NCBI GenBank assembly: GCA_003482905.1
Contig: DMXM01000003.1
Location: 24,321-88,320 of the forward strand
DNA length: 64,000 bases
Reading direction: 5' to 3'
Source of the DNA: Elusimicrobiota bacterium
GTDB lineage: Bacteria > Elusimicrobiota > Elusimicrobia > Elusimicrobiales > UBA9959
Shown: positions 45,701-60,700 of the stretch, piece after piece
Layout: every line of letters begins with the position of its first letter
Position numbering within the stretch: the stretch's first letter is position 1
The notes under the pieces: model-generated
Seen by the model: the letters and a program-made list of their open reading frames with translations, nothing else
Database searches by the model: none
What the model was told of the DNA's origin: nothing
Translations under genes and position numbers: made by a program

Positions 45701-48700
45701 CGCCATCTGGGTGGTGGCTCCGGCCGTCAGCTGGGCAGCGGCGCCGGATTTGCCGCCGCCGGACGGGTTCGCCGTATAGGGCGGGCGGCCGGCGTCCAGG
45801 CCCTGGCCGTCGGCTATAAGGTGCAGCTTTACCGGGCGGTTCCACCACACCTTCACGGGGTTGGGCGTAAAGTAGAAAGAGGTGGCGGCAGGCAGGGCAG
45901 CGCTCTGGGTCTTTATGGTGTGGGTGGCGGCCACCACCGGGGTGAACACAAAAACGGTGGCACCGGCCGCCAGGTTCTGCGGCGCCGGGGTTATGTCATA
46001 AGGATCGGTGGGGATGGAGGCCGAGACCTGGAAGGCGGCCGTAATGTCGTTATTATAATACTGGTCCACACCGTAGACCGTCACCGGCAGGGTAGAACCG
46101 GCCAGCCTGTCTTCCGGCGTACCGATCTTGCCGTAGGGCTGCACGGCGAACTTGCCCTGCACCCTGGTTTCCCCAGGCAGCAGCGCCACCAGGCGGTCGG
46201 CCGTCTGGGCTATGACCGGCACATTGGACGACGGATTGCGCGAGTTGGCATAGATGCCCTGGCCAGCGGCCGAGACGCCCCAGCCCGAAGAGTTGGCCGA
46301 CACGAAGGTGCGTGAAATAGTGGTGGAGCCCACAAAAGCGACATAACCGTCGGCGGATATGGCGCCATTATTGTCGTCGGTGTCCGTGACATAGACGCTG
46401 GCGGCCGAGGAGACCACCAGGTTCCAGTACCTGTCGGTCACCTGCAGGAGGAAAGGGACGGCCGTACCCGCCGTCTTGGTGCGCGGCGTGCCGGTGCTGC
46501 CCTCCACAACGGAGTCCATGCGGCCGGGCGCCGGCATCTGGCCGTCCGGATAGTCCGCTATTACCTGCACGCGGTCCGGCGCGGTCGGATCCACGGTCAC
46601 GTTCTTAGTACCGAATATGGCCGGGTTAGCATTATCCTCTGCGCGCAGTGTGCGGCCGCCGGCCTTGCGCGGGCGGATCTGTAATATCTTAGCGCCGAAG
46701 TTGCCGGGCAGGAAGGTGTACTGCTGCGGCAGACCGTGGGAGTCGTCCATCACGGCGTCGTTGTCCATGTCCTCGGGGCCTCCGGGCACACCGTCGACGT
46801 AGAAATTAACCGTGCCCTGGTAGGCGGCGGCGATATTTCCGGAGCCGCCGGAGCCGTCCCTGGCCTCCACGCGCATATAGACATCCGAGCCCGCCGTCGC
46901 GGCGCCTATCGGGGTAGCGCAGTTGGAATCCTGGCACATGGTAATGGAAAAACTCTGGGCCTGGGCGGCTATATAGAACTTGGGTGCCTGCTCTATCGTC
47001 CCCTCGGTAGTGCCGGAGTTGTCGGTAGCGCGCACCCAGGAAACATACGGGTCGCCGCGCACCCAGCAGGGGGCGTTGGCCGGGTTGGGGACCGGGCAGA
47101 CAAGGCCGGCATACTGCCAGTTGCCCAGCCCATCCGTAAACTGCCCGGGCTGCCACGTGGGGCCGGCCGAGGCGGCCGCCCAGGTCGAGCCGTTCCAGAA
47201 ATAGCCGGAATCGTCCCAGGCGCCGGGTAATATCGGCCCGTTGGAAGCCAGGAACGGCGCTGTATCGCGGAAGACCAGCGCCTCTATTTTGCCGGCATGC
47301 CAGGGCAGGCTGGGGTAAACGCCGGAGCCGGTGCCGTTTATACCGCTGGTAAAGCCGGGGTCGGAAGAGTTGCCGACCAGAACCTTGTCGTCGCTCCAAA
47401 CGGTGGCGTTGGCCGGGGTAACCATTGCCGACTGCGGCTCCGTGGTGTCGAACAGGAACCTGGACTGGCCCACAGCGCTCTGCACATTGCCCACGGAGTC
47501 CGAGGCGGATGACTTCACTATATAATGGCGCGTGTTCACCAGGGTAAGCAGGCCGCTGGTATAGGACCAGGACGAGGGGTAGAGGTTAGCCGGCTGTATG
47601 TCCAGCCAGGTCTCATTGGTGTTCACAAAACCGGTGGAGCCGTCGAAGTACCTGGCGCCGGCGGCCTCGTTCTGGCCGAGGATCGAGATCTTTACCGCCG
47701 CCACGGCGGTAGACGCGTCCACGGAAGTGCCGCTGATGATCGGCAGGCTCTTATAGGCGGCGTCCGCGCCGGGCAGCACCGGGGCGGAAACCGGCGGCAC
47801 ATTGTCGAACACGAAAGTGCGGGTGGTCAGCGTCGTCTCGTAGTTAAGCGTCGCATCCCTGGCTCTCGTCGCCAGGTAGAAAGTCTTGCCGTTGCCGCCG
47901 TCGTGCGTGCCCTCTTTCCAGGCGAAGTTAACCGTCCCGGGGTTGGAGAAGTCAGAGTTAGTGTAAGTCCACGGGTTGTACGTGCCCTTGGGCCCCTGCG
48001 CGCCGACTATGGACCACCAGTTCTCGGAGAGCGACCAGTGCGGCGGCGTGGGCTGCCAGTAATAGGTGGCGGGCCCGCTCAGATACCAGATACGTATGTT
48101 GACATCGCCGATAGCCGAGGTAAGGTCCAGTGACTGCCCGGAAATGGAGGTCATTGAGGAGTAGAGCAGGCCATTGGGCAGCGGCGGATTAAGCACCGTG
48201 GAAGTAGGCGGCGTGACGTCATAAGTAAAAGTGGAGGAAGTCAGCGTGTAGTTGCCGGCCTGGTCCACCACCCTGGCCTCCACGCGCAGTTCATTGTCGC
48301 GGTCGGGCCACATGCCTGGCGCGGAGGAATTGTAGCGCCAGCCGAAGTTACCGGAAAGCGACGACGAATCCATGGCAACGTTCCAGACCTCGGGGAAAGC
48401 GGGGCAGTTGGAATCCACCCAGCCGGGCAGGGCCTTGCCGCCGCAGGTGCCGGTGCCGTCCATCCAGTACTGATTGAGCGGGATGTCGTAGATGCGGACC
48501 AGCGGGAAGTTCACGTTAAAAGCGTCCGCCGCGGTGCCGGTAACCTGCGGCAGGGAGTTGTAGCGCAAGCCGTTGAGCGGCAGCAGGATATTGGCCGTGG
48601 GGCTGGAAACATCGAACCGGAACGAGTTGCCGGCCATGGGGACCGGCTCCGTATTGCCGGCCACGTCGTAGGCCCGGCTCTGTACCGTGTACAGCAGGCC

Positions 48701-51700
48701 GTCCTGCAGGCCGGAAGAATTATCCGAAGGAGGCAGCTGCGTATTCTTCGTCCAGGTCCACGGGTTCCCCGCCCCGGAGACGGAGCCCAGCCAGGCTTCC
48801 GGCGCCGCCCAGATGGAGCCGTTCCAGTATAGTCCGTCACCGCGCTGAATCTTTATCTGGGCGCCGGAAAGCCCGGACGGATTGGAATTGAGCTCCAGCG
48901 CGGTACCCGTGACGGAACCCAGGTAATTTATGAAGCCGTTGTTCGCCGGCACGGTGGGCCTGGACAGCGGAGGCGTTACATCGTAGCGCACTACTACGGC
49001 CGCGCCGGGGACCGACACGTTGCCGGCCGCGTCACCGGCGGTAATTTGCAGGTTATAGTCCTTATTATCGGCCAGCGGCGGCGCGGTGGCGGTCCAGGTA
49101 TAGTTGGGGCCGGAGCCGGCGACGGCCGCCGTTATCCACTTCTGCGTAACGGAGTTAAAGGTGGAGAACTGCGCGTCGTAGTAGAGGAGCGTGTCGGCCT
49201 CCTGCACGGAAACGGAGGCCGACATGAGGCTGAATTGTTCATAAGCCGTACCGGATATAGCGGCAAGCGCCTTAAGGTTGCCCCGCGCGTCCGGCAGCGC
49301 ATACGGCCTGGTTATTTTCGCCTCCGGCGGGGTGCTGTCGTAGGTGAACGTGACCGAGGAAATATCGGTCTCCACGTTGGCCGGCGTGGCGTTGTCGGAG
49401 GCGCGCACCTTTATCACGTAGGTGTAGCCGTCGCGCAGGGGCGGCGCCAGGAAGCTCCAGTTGCCGCCGGCGTAGGCGGCCGCCAGGGACGCCTCGCTCA
49501 GCGGCTGGAAGGTCTCGGTGGTCAGCGTGAAAGTGCCGGGGGAGACGTTCCCGTCCCAGTGACCGGAAGCCGGCGTCTTTTCCGCTATGCTCACTTCTAT
49601 CTGCCCCAGCGCGGAGATCCCGGCCACGCCGTCAAGAGCGGTGCCCGTTATACCGGCCAGCGTGCTGACCTTGGCCAGGGCCGACGGGTAAGTGACCCTG
49701 GAAACGGGCGCTTCGTTGTCGAAGATGAACGTACGCGTGCTCCAGGCTATTTCCCCGTTGGAGGTGGCGTCCATGGCCTTGGAGGCCGCATAGAAGATCT
49801 TGCCGTTGAGGCCGTCATGTGTGCCCTCTTTCCAGGCGTAATCGTCAGTGCCGGGGTTGGTGAAGTCGGAACCGGCGTAGTTCCACGCGTTGTCGGTCCC
49901 CTTAGGTCCGGCCGCGCCGCCCACCCCGTACCAGCCCGTGTCCGTCACGCGCCAGTGAGGGATAGCGCCCGCCCAGTAATAGGTGGTGCCGGCGCTTAAA
50001 TACCACATCCGCGCCTGCACGCCGCTTACTGCGGAAGTAGCGTCGCGGGACGTGCCTATAAGGGCCGCCATGGTGGAATAATACACGCCGTTTGCCGGCG
50101 GGAAGGTAAGGCGCGAAGCCGGGGGCACGCTGTCGAAACTGAACGTGGAAGCGGCCGCCGCGTAATGGCCGGCCTCGTCGTACACCCTCAGGTCGGCCCT
50201 CAGTTCGCCGTCCCGCTGCGGCCACGCCACCTGCGAGGCCGGATACCGCCACCCGAATGAGCCGGCCGCAGGCGAGGAATCTATCGCCAGGTTCCAGATC
50301 TCGGGGAAGCCGGCGCACGAGGAATCCACCCAGTTAGGCAGGGTAACCCCGCCGCAGGTGCCGGAACCGTCCAGCCAGTACCTGTTCAGGCTGGTATCGT
50401 GCAGCCTGACGCGCGGGAAAAGGGCGTTCATATTGTCGCCGGCCGTGCCAGTCAGCGCCGGCAGCGAGTTGAACCGCGCGCCGTCGGACGGCGTCGTTAT
50501 GTGCACCGTCGGGCTTGAGATGTCGAACCCGAAAATATTGCCGGCCAGTATCACGCTCTGCGTATTGCCGGCCACGTCGTAGGCCCTCGCCCTCACGGTA
50601 TAGAGCGTGCTGTCCCTGAAACCGGTCAGATTGTCGGAGGGCGGCAGCTGCGTGGTCTTGGTCCAGGGCGAGCCGGCCACGGCGTCCAGCCAGGATTCCA
50701 GCGCCACCCAGCCGGCCCCGTTCCAGTAGCTGGTGCCGGAACTTATGCTTATCTGCGTGCCGGCCGCTCCGGAGGGGTTGGAGTTCGGGTCCTGCGCGGT
50801 GCCTGAGATCGACGGCACGGACGTTACATAGCCGCCGTTGACCGGGGTGACCGGCCGCGAGGTCGGGGGCGTATTGTCGTAGCGGATAAGCGTAGGCGCC
50901 GGCGGGGTAAGGACGTTGCCGGCCAGGTCTTCGGCCGTCACGCGGATATTGTAAAGCCGGTTGTCCTGCAGCGCGACGAAAGCGGCGCTCCACGTATAGT
51001 TGGGCCCGGAACCGGCCACGCCGGCGTTCACCCACTTCTGCGCCACCGAGCTGAATGTGGAGAACTGCGTGTCGTAGTACAGCAGCGTATCAGCTTCCTG
51101 GAACGAAACGGAGGCGGACTTTACGCCGAACTGCTCGTAGGCGGTACCGGAGACAGCCGTTAAAGTGTCCAGCTTCAGATTCCCCCTGGCGTCGGCCAGA
51201 CCTATAGGATACGCTATCCCCGCCGCCGGCGCGGTGCCGTCGTAAGTGAAGGTGACGGACGAGATAGCCGTCTCCGCGTTGGCCGGCGCGGCGTCGTCGG
51301 AGGCGCGCACCTTTATCACATAGGTGTACCCGTCGCGCAGGGGCGGCGCCAGGAAGCTCCAGTTGCCTCCGGCGTAGACGGCCGCCAGGGACGCCTCGCT
51401 CAGCGGCTGGAAGGTCTCGGTGGTCAGCGTGAACGTGCCGGGGGAGACGTTCCCGTCCCAGTGACCGGAAGCCGGCGTCTTTTCCGCTATGCTCACAAAT
51501 ATCTGCCCCAGCGCGGAGATCCCGGCCAGGTTGTCCAGCGCGGTGCCGGTGATAGAAACCAGGTTTTTCACCCTGGACAGATCGGACGGGAGCGTTACTC
51601 TGGAAACAGGCGGCGTAACGTCATAGGTTACGCCGGCGTTGGTCACGGCGTTGTCCATAAGAACCGCCGGATTCGGCACGGGGAAAGCGTTATCCTGCGC

Positions 51701-54700
51701 GCGGGCCCGGAAACGGTAGACCTTGTCCGGCACCAGGGAGGCCGCAAATCCGCCAGCGTTGTACGTCCAGGCGCCGGAGGACGGGCCCTGCGCCGTCCAG
51801 GAGGAGGCCGGCCACCACGAATTGCCGTCGTTTAAGGTAGAAGAGGAGTAAGCGGCGGCGTTATTGTAGTAATAGGTGTCACCGGCCGCCAGATAGGAGA
51901 CCTGCACCTGAATATTGGCCGCTCCGCCTATACCGGAATTGGTAGCCGGGTTGGGATCGCCGGCGGTGCCGGAAACCGACGACAAGGAGGAGATCTTGGT
52001 GTTGGCGGCCGGGTTCAGTACGGCCAGGGTCGGCGCGGATTTATCCACCGTGAAGGTGACGGAGGAACCGTTGCCGGCGAACAATGTCTGCGTATTGCCG
52101 GCCTTGTCGGAAGCCTCGGCCCAGATAGTATAAGAATTGTTGTCCGCCCATAGGGGCAGGGCGGCCAGCGACCAGGACGACTGGTGAACGGAGGCCGCGG
52201 CCCATACCGAGGAGTCGCCCTGCCAGCCGCCGTCCCAGTACTGCAACAGATTGTTGTCCTTCAGATGCACCCTGATGCCCTGTATCTGCACGCCGGGCTG
52301 CAGGCCCACATTGGCGAGAACCAGGTCTTCCAGTATGGTGCCGCTGGCCACGCTTACGCCGGAGCGGCGCTGCCCCGCCGAGACGGCCGTGACCACGGCG
52401 GTCGGGACCGTGACGTCGTAACTGAAAAGGTTCGGGGCGGAGGGATCCGATTCCGTACCCACCAGGGAGCCGTTGTTATAGGTATTATCCGACGCCCTGG
52501 CGCGGGCCTGGTACTGCACGCCGTTGGCGAAGGCGGCGGTGGGGTAAGATACTTCGTAAGTCCAGGAGGACGCCGCTATGAAATAAGCGCCCTGGTTGCC
52601 GGCCTGGTTCCAGACGGCGGTGAACGTAGAGGAGGCGTTGTCCCAGAACCTGCCCGCCTGGGGGCCGTTCGCGGCGGACAACTCGCCCCACACGCGGTAT
52701 ATGCCTGCGGCGGGCGGGGTGGCGCCGGGCGGGTCCGTGGCGGTGCCGCCCAGCCTGGGCAGGCTGTTATAGTAGTTCTGCGCGGCGGACGGCAGCTGGA
52801 CAAGGGCGGAGGGCTTGTCGGTGTCGAAATATACCTGGTTGGTGGCCGCCCCGGATTCGTCTATGTCCGAGAAGCTCTTACCGATAGACTTGAAGGTGTA
52901 AGAGGAGCCGCTGACCAACGGGGGCAGGTTGGCGCCGTAGCTCCAGGCGCCGCCGGAAGGAATTATGCCGGCGGCCGACGTAAGGGCTACCTGCCAGGCG
53001 GAACCGGAGAAGTTCCAATAGTAGCCATCGCTCAGGCGCGTCACCTGCAGGGCCACGGTCTTGGAATCGGCATTGGCGGTGCCGCTGATCAGGCTGAGCG
53101 CCTTGTAATACTTGGTGTTATCCGGCACCGTCACGCGGGTGGCGGCCGGCGGCGGCGTGAACTTGAAGCGCCGCGAACCCCAGTCAAGTTCCCCGTTGCC
53201 CACGTTATCGGCGGCGCTGGACTTTACTATATAGAAGCACTGCGCCTTAAGGCCCACGGCGGACGCGTCGAAATTCCAGGAAGAGTCCCCGCTGTTGTAG
53301 GAATTAACGCCCAGCCACTTCTCGCCGGCCTGCCAGGCCGAGCCGCCCCAATACAGGCCGTTGGAGGACGTGTCCGTGCAGTCCGTCTGAACCGTATCCT
53401 GCTGTATGCGGACCTGCACGGTGGAGACGCCGGAGGTGAAGTCGGCCGCCGTACCGGCTATACTGGAGATGACCAGCTGGGAACCGTTCTCCACCGCCGG
53501 GGAGGTCACTTTGGAGACAGGCAGCATGATGTCCAGCGTAAAGGTGGAGTAGTTCAGGCCGAAGTCGGAGACGTTGCCGGCGCGGTCGGTGAACCTGGCG
53601 CGCAGCAGGAACGTGGCGCTGGAGCGCGTCACCGCCCAGGAATTGGCCGCGGAGGGCGGATTATTGACCGGCAGCGCTGTCATGGCCCAATCGGCCGCCG
53701 CCGCCGTCACGCTTGAGATGTAGCCGGCCTGCCAGGCGCCGGTGTTGAAGTTCCAATAGCGGTTGGGCACCTTGTCCGTATCCGTCAGTTCGTATTCTAT
53801 GGACGCTACGCCCGAGGGGATATTCCCCCCCGTCACCGGGTCGGCGGCGGTGCCCGCCAGGGAGGACAATGTCCTTAAATAGCCGAGGTGCGCCGGCTGC
53901 TGTATGACGGCCGAAGGCGTGCTGAAATCCATGATGAAGGTGGAAGTGGCATAAAGCACCTCTGTGTTAGGGCCGCCGTTGGCCACCTGCGTGGCGTCTC
54001 TGGCCTCCGGCTGCAGCTCGTAGAGATAACCGTCGCCATTGCTGATGCCGGCGCCGGTAAAGGCCGAGCCGGGCACGGTCCTGGTCCAGGGGGTCAGCGC
54101 GGCATCTACCGGCGTGAAGATCCATTCGGCCGGGTCGGCGGTCCAGGTGTTGAGCGACCAGTTGTAATAGTAGCGCGTACCGGCGGAATTCAGCTTGGAG
54201 AAACGCAGCCGCACGCTGTTCAGCCCGGAGGGCACGCCCAGGCTGGTGTCGGTAGCCGTGCCGTCTATATGTGTGATGGGGGCGTTGACATAGGCGCCGC
54301 TGGACGGGTAGCTCACTTTGGAAGAGGGCACCACCGGGTCTACGGTAAACGTCACTTCCGGGTTGGCCGGGGCGGCGGAACCCGCGCGCGACTGGTTGCC
54401 GGCCGCGTCCTTGGCCCGCAGATAGAGGCGGAACTGCAGGGAGGCGTTGGAGGCCTTGAGGCCGTTAAAGTAATTGTTCAGGTTGGCCTCGGCCAGGCTC
54501 CAGGAACCTGCGCCTATAGTGGTGGCATTGCGCCAGTGGACGCCGGCGTCAAAAACCGGATCCCAGTTATTGATCGCAGCCCCATTCCAATAGTTCATGT
54601 CGGAAACGCGCTGCACCACCAGTTGTATGCCGTCCACCGGGTCGGGATAGCTGACCAGTTCCGACAGCGTGCCGGAGATAACCGGCATGGCCACATAGGC

Positions 54701-57700
54701 GTAGCTGCCGGGCATAGTTATGGTGGCGGTCGGGGCGGAGGCGTCGTAACAGAAAGACCTTTCCACATAGTTCTCGGTGTTCATGGCGCGGTCGGTAGAG
54801 CGCACCCGCACGGTGTAGGTGCTGGCTTCCACCAGGGCGGGCGGCCAGGCGTCCGGGGAACGCGGGTAAGACCAGTTGGCCCCGGAGACGATGTTCACGC
54901 CCAGCACCCCGTCGGTGGCCTGCGTGGTGGTGCTAAAAACGGCCTTGCGCCAGTACGAGCCCCCGGCAAAACCCGCGCCGCTGAAGGTGTTGCCGGAAGG
55001 GTCGGCTATCTGTATCTCTATGCCGTCGGGGGCCAGGCCGCTCATGGCCTCGGTGGAGGAGTAATGGACCCAGTCGGCGGCGGAGCCGGAGAAGGCGAGG
55101 GCCTGCGCGGCGTTCTGGAAAGCGGTTGAAGGCGCGGCTATAGTTGAAGAGGGCTTGTTGACGTCGTAGATGAATTCCCTGTCGTAGACGGCGGCTGGCA
55201 CCTGGTTGCCGGCATAGTCCACGGCCCAGAATTCGGCCTTGAAACGTTTATTGGCCGGCCAGGCCGGCGCGGCATAGGTCCACGGGGGCAGGCCGGAAAC
55301 GCCCACCCAAGTGGAGGTTACCACGGTCCAGGCCGCCCCGTCCCACTTGGGCTTAACGGCGCCGGGCTCGGAAATATTGGAGAGCTGGGTCTTTATCGGC
55401 GGCATTATGCCGGCCGGGGTGTCCGCGGAGCTGCCGGCCAGCGGCCCGGTGGGCCGGTCCGGGCCGTAGAAAGCGCTGGCCCCGGCCATGGGGGTGGAGA
55501 CGGTGATCACCGGGTAATTAAAGTCCGACGTAACGGTTATGGCCGACGCCGTCTCCGCGTTGCCGGCCTTGTCCGTACCGGCTATGGAAATGGTGTAGAC
55601 CTGGCTGTTGAGCAGTATGGTAGGGGCGTCGTATGTGACCGGCGGGTATTGCCAGGTTATGGTGGACTGGGAAGCCGTATATTGCACGGGCAGGTCGGTG
55701 ACCGTGCCGGAACTCCAGCCCTGGGCGGCGTGGCCGCTCCAATACCAGGTATCGGTACCCACCACGTTATATATACGCAGCTTAAGGCCGTTGGGGTAGA
55801 CCACCAGGCCAGAGCGCCCGCCATAACTGGTACCCGATATCTCGGCCAGGGTGCCCTGTATATAACTGCCGGCCGTGGGCGTAGAAACGCGCGAGACCGG
55901 CGGCGTTCCGTCCACCACAAAGCGGACGGCGGTGGGCGGGTCCTGCATATTCCCGCCGTTGGGGCCGAGGGGCGCCGCCGTGTCGTAAGCGCGCGTCAGC
56001 AGGGTATAATCCTTGTCCGAGACCCAGTTGCCGAACGATTGGCCGTTTATGAACGAGACGCCATCGAAGGTCCTGCGCCAGGTGGCCGTGCCCACCACCT
56101 CTATCCAGGCGGCTTCGGATGAAATGGCGTTGGTGAATACGGCGTCGTTCCAGTAGTAGGTGACGCCGGCGTCCAGGTAGGAAAGGTTCATCTGCACCTT
56201 GTTCAGGTGGTCGGTCACGTAGGGCAGTGCGGCGTCGGAAGCCGTGCCGTTGAGCGCGTTCACGCCGCTCAGGGCGGACGGCTTGTAATTCCCGCCGTCC
56301 AGCGGCTGCACCAGGAAGGTCTGCGGCGGCGTGGTATCCCAGATGAAAGCCAGTGAAGACACGTTGATAACGAAACCATTCTGGTTATTGGCCGCGCGGT
56401 CCACGGCGCGGGACTGCAGCCAGTAATGCCAGCCCGACGTCAGCTTGGACGCCAGGGCGGCGTTATTATAACTCCAGTCGGTGGTGCCAGTAACGGCGTT
56501 AAAGCTGGAGCTGGTCACCGACCAGTTACTTGCGCCGTCATGCCACCACTTGGGGGTGGTCTCCTCGTAGATCTGCAGCTCCACCTTGTCCAGGTCGGAT
56601 TTCAGGTTAGGGGCGTAGGCGCCGGCCGGGTCCTCGGCGGTACCGGTTATGGCCGCCAGCGAACGCAGCACGGCCAGGGGGCCGGGTGATGTCATGGCCG
56701 AGACGGGGGCGGAGGTGTCGTATATGACTGCGTAAGAAGCCACGGAAGCCTCGTTATCCTCGCGGTTGCCGGCCTTATCCTCGGGCTTGGCGAAAACGGT
56801 GTAGTTGCGGCCGTCCTTCATGGCCGGATTTACGGCGGTGGCCGTGCTCCAGTTCAGCGTCGAGGCGGCCAGGATATTGCTGGAAGACATGAACGTGTCG
56901 AAGGTCAGGCCGTTCCAGTAGGTACCCATCGTATTGTCTTTTACCATTACCAGCACGCGGCTCATGCCTTCCTGGTAGGCCGCCGGCAGTTCTGTGCGGC
57001 CGGGATCGCTGGCCGTGCCGCTTATAACCGGCATGGCATTGATATAGGGTCTGTTCGGCGACAATACCGCCCCTACCGGCTTGGTATTGTCGGCTATGAT
57101 GGTGCGGTTGCTGGGAGGGGACTCGGCCTCGTTGGCCTGGTTGTAGCCCACGCTGGAGAAAGTGTAAGAGGAATTATCCAGGGTGAAGGCCAGGGCCGCC
57201 GAAAAACCCATGGACCAATTTCCGCCGCCGGCGGTGACATATGTCCACGTGTCGAAAGCTACCCATGCGTCGTCATACTCCGACCACCAGCGCACCGGCT
57301 CTTTTAGCTTTTGCAGGCGTATCTGCACGCTGTTCTCGGGGCGCAGGTTGGCCCCTACGCCCTCGAGGACCGTCAGATTGGCGGAACGGTAATTGCCGTT
57401 CTCGGTGGCCGGTGTCGTTATGGTGGTATCTGGCGCAGGCGACACGAACGTGAACGTTATGTCCGGAGAACTCTGCCCGGGCAGGCTGCGCGTATTGCCC
57501 GCCTTGTCCACTGCCAGGGCCTGCACATCGTATGAATTATTATTGGTCCAGTTTATGGCCGAAGTGTTCCAGGTCCAGTTGCCTGGCTGGCCGCGCGGAT
57601 CATCCACGGTGCCTGTAGCTATCCAGATACGGTCTCCGGGATAAGCCAGGGCGGGACAAGGCTGCCAGACGGAACCGTCATAACAAAGCTGCGGCGGGGT

Positions 57701-60700
57701 GGTCCTGCGCAGGGCCACCATGGCCATATTTATCTTGGGCAGTTCGCCGGGGTATGTGTCCTGCGCGGTGCCCCTTATTTCGGTTATGCCGTCCGGAGAA
57801 CCGGTGGGGTACGTAGCGCGGGAAGTAGGCTGCATGGTGTCGCCTGTAAAGTAGTTGGTGGTATACACCGTCTGGATATTATCCACCAGGTCGCGGGCGC
57901 GCGTCATGGCGTAGTAGGTGGTGCCGTCGGCTATGGCGCCGGCCGGCAGGTTATATGTCCAGGTGCCCGACGAAGTCCCGGCGAATACGGTGGCATACCA
58001 CTGGCGGGAAGCGGCGCCGAAGCCGGTGCCGTTCCACCATTTATCGTCGGTCAGGCGCTGTATGGCCAATTCCACGCCCGTATCCGTGCTGATGCCTGCC
58101 TCGTAGCCGCGCGGCGCTACCCAGCCCTGTATGTTCTCTACGGAGTCGTCGGCCGTACCGGTGATGGCCGGCACCGAGCCGATAAAGCTGTTATGCGACG
58201 GGAAGGTTATTCTGGACGTGGGCGTGGTCATATCCACGGTAAACGTGAACGTGGAGAAGCTGGCCCCGGAATTATTATTGAGAGCGCCATCCTTGGCGAA
58301 GTGATAGATGTAGTACTGGTAGCCGTCTCCCTGCGAGTCGGTCTGAATGACCTTGCTCCAGTTATTGGTGCCGTCCATATTGAAATTGTCAGCGGGCCCG
58401 GCGCTGGTCCAGTCGCTATTATAGAAGCTCCAATAGGCGTTATCAGACCGCTTCAGCCTTACGAAAACCTCGCTGACGCCGCTGGGCTCGGTGCCGGCGT
58501 CAAAAGCTGTGCCGGCTATAGTCCCCGTGGGCCGGCACAGCGCGTAGCGGTTGGGCGCCGTAACCCCGGTCTCCGGTTTAAGATTGTCGAAGGTAAAGTA
58601 ATAAGCGGCCGAGTTGTCCGCGTTCTGGTTGGCGTCTATCTGGGCCGGGGTAGGCGTGGCCTCCCAGTTGCCGGCCATATCGATAGCCCTGGTCCAGACC
58701 GAGATCTTGCTGTTGTTCACGGGATCAAGCGAGGGCAGAGGGATGCTCCAGCCTCCGTTGACATAGGCAGCCGTGCTCCAATATATGTACTTGGACGCCC
58801 CGAATTCCCAGTCCGACAGGGTGTTAAAGTAGGTGCCTTTCCATACGCCGCTGAAGCCGCCGCGGGCCTTCACCAGCACCTGAACCCCGCTTACTGCACC
58901 GGTATCCGTAGCCACGCCGTAAAGGTACGGCACTGAGTTCTGGTAAGAGATATTGGCCGGAACGGTGGTAACCGATACCGGCGGCGCATTGTCGTATTTT
59001 ACGGCGCGGCCTACGCCGGGCGGCAGGTCGGCGCCGGACGGTTCAGCGCCGGACGGCCCGAATTCGCGGTTCTGGGCCAGGTCATAAGCCCAGGGGACCA
59101 CCAGGTAGCTGCGCAGGTAGGGCGGCAATGCGCTCTGGCCGGTTATCACGCCCTGCATACCCGCCGGCAGGTCGTACTGCCAGGTCACCACCGGCTGGCC
59201 GGCGCCGTAAGGGGCCGTGTCCACCGCGGCCTCGTACCATTTGGGATTGGCGCTGTCGAAAGCGTTGGAGCCGTTCCACCAGTCGCCGCCCACCATGCGG
59301 ATGGCTACCTTCACGGTGTATGTGCCGAGGCCGGCCTCGTAGGTGCGCGCGGCGTAGCGCTCGTCCTGCGCCGTGCCGCGTATCTGTGTCAGGGTGGTCA
59401 CATATTCCGTCAGAGGGCTTGTAATAGCGGAGGTGGGAATATCCACGTCGTATTTATTGGTGACCGAGGCCGCGGCTGAGTAGTTGCCGGCCTCGTCGGT
59501 CGCGCGCGCCTCGAACTTATAACTGTGGTCGTTCTCAAAGGAGAGGCTGCCGCTGTTATAGGTCCAGTTGGCCACCGTACCCTGGGCCTTTAGCCAGACG
59601 CTTGCGGCGCAGCCCGTAAAAGAGGCGCCGTCGAAACAGGTGCCGTTCAGGTCCGATATGGCCACCGACACAGTGCTGGGGCCGCTGTAAGCGGAGGACT
59701 GGCCGTTAGTGGCCGTGCCGGCCAGGGGCGTGGAGATCAGCACATGGGAATAAGTGGCCCCGTCGGCCGGGAAAGACAATGTGATCAGCGGCCCCGTCAT
59801 GTCATACGTAACCGTATAAGTGGAGTAGACGGCGGAAACGTTGCCGGCATGATCCACGGCGCGCGCGATGAACGTGTATGCCATGTCGTCTTTGAGAGCC
59901 GACGGGGACAAGTTGTAATACCAGGAGGTAGGACCCAGCTTGGCCGCGGTTAGCGCGGGCCAGGCATTGGTCTGCCAACCCGCGCCGTTCCAATAGCGGA
60001 CGTCGGCGCCGGAGCCGGTGGACACCTGCACCTCCACCTTGTCCAGGCCGGCCATATCCGCGTTGGCGTTGCCGCCGAAGCCGGGCAGGTAACGCACCGC
60101 GTTGGCGGCGGGCGTGGTGATGCTGACGGACGGCGGCGTATCGTCTATCATGAAATACCTGACGTTCACACCCCGCGTCTGGGCGTCCTCCCAGTTGCCG
60201 TCGCCGGTGTCGTCGGCCAGACGCGCGTCGTCCATGGCCTTTATCTCGGCCTTATACTCGCGCTCCCCGGCCGGCCAGACTATGTCCTTGTTGTAAATCC
60301 AGCTCCAGCCCGGCCCAACATACGAAACCTGCGCTATTTTCCAGGCCGCGTCCGAGGAGATGGCGTTGGTGAAGGCGTCGCCGTCCCAGTAATAGGTATC
60401 GTTGACCTGCAGGTAGGAAAGGCGGATGCTGCCGGACGAGACCCCGGCGTTGTTCTCGCTGTAGGCGGCGTCGGACGCCGTGCCGTAAAGGCGGCTGCTT
60501 GTGCCCAGTTGACCCAGGCTGCCCGGCTTATAGCGCCCGCTATAGCCGTTCTGGTCGTCCAGGGGCAGGGTGAACGCGGAATTGGGAGCGATCCTGTCGA
60601 TGTTTATGATCAGCGAAGAAACATCCACCTGGAAGACGTCCTGCGCATTGCTGGCCACGTCCAGGGCCTTGGTCAGCACCAGGTATTTAAGGCCGCTGGT

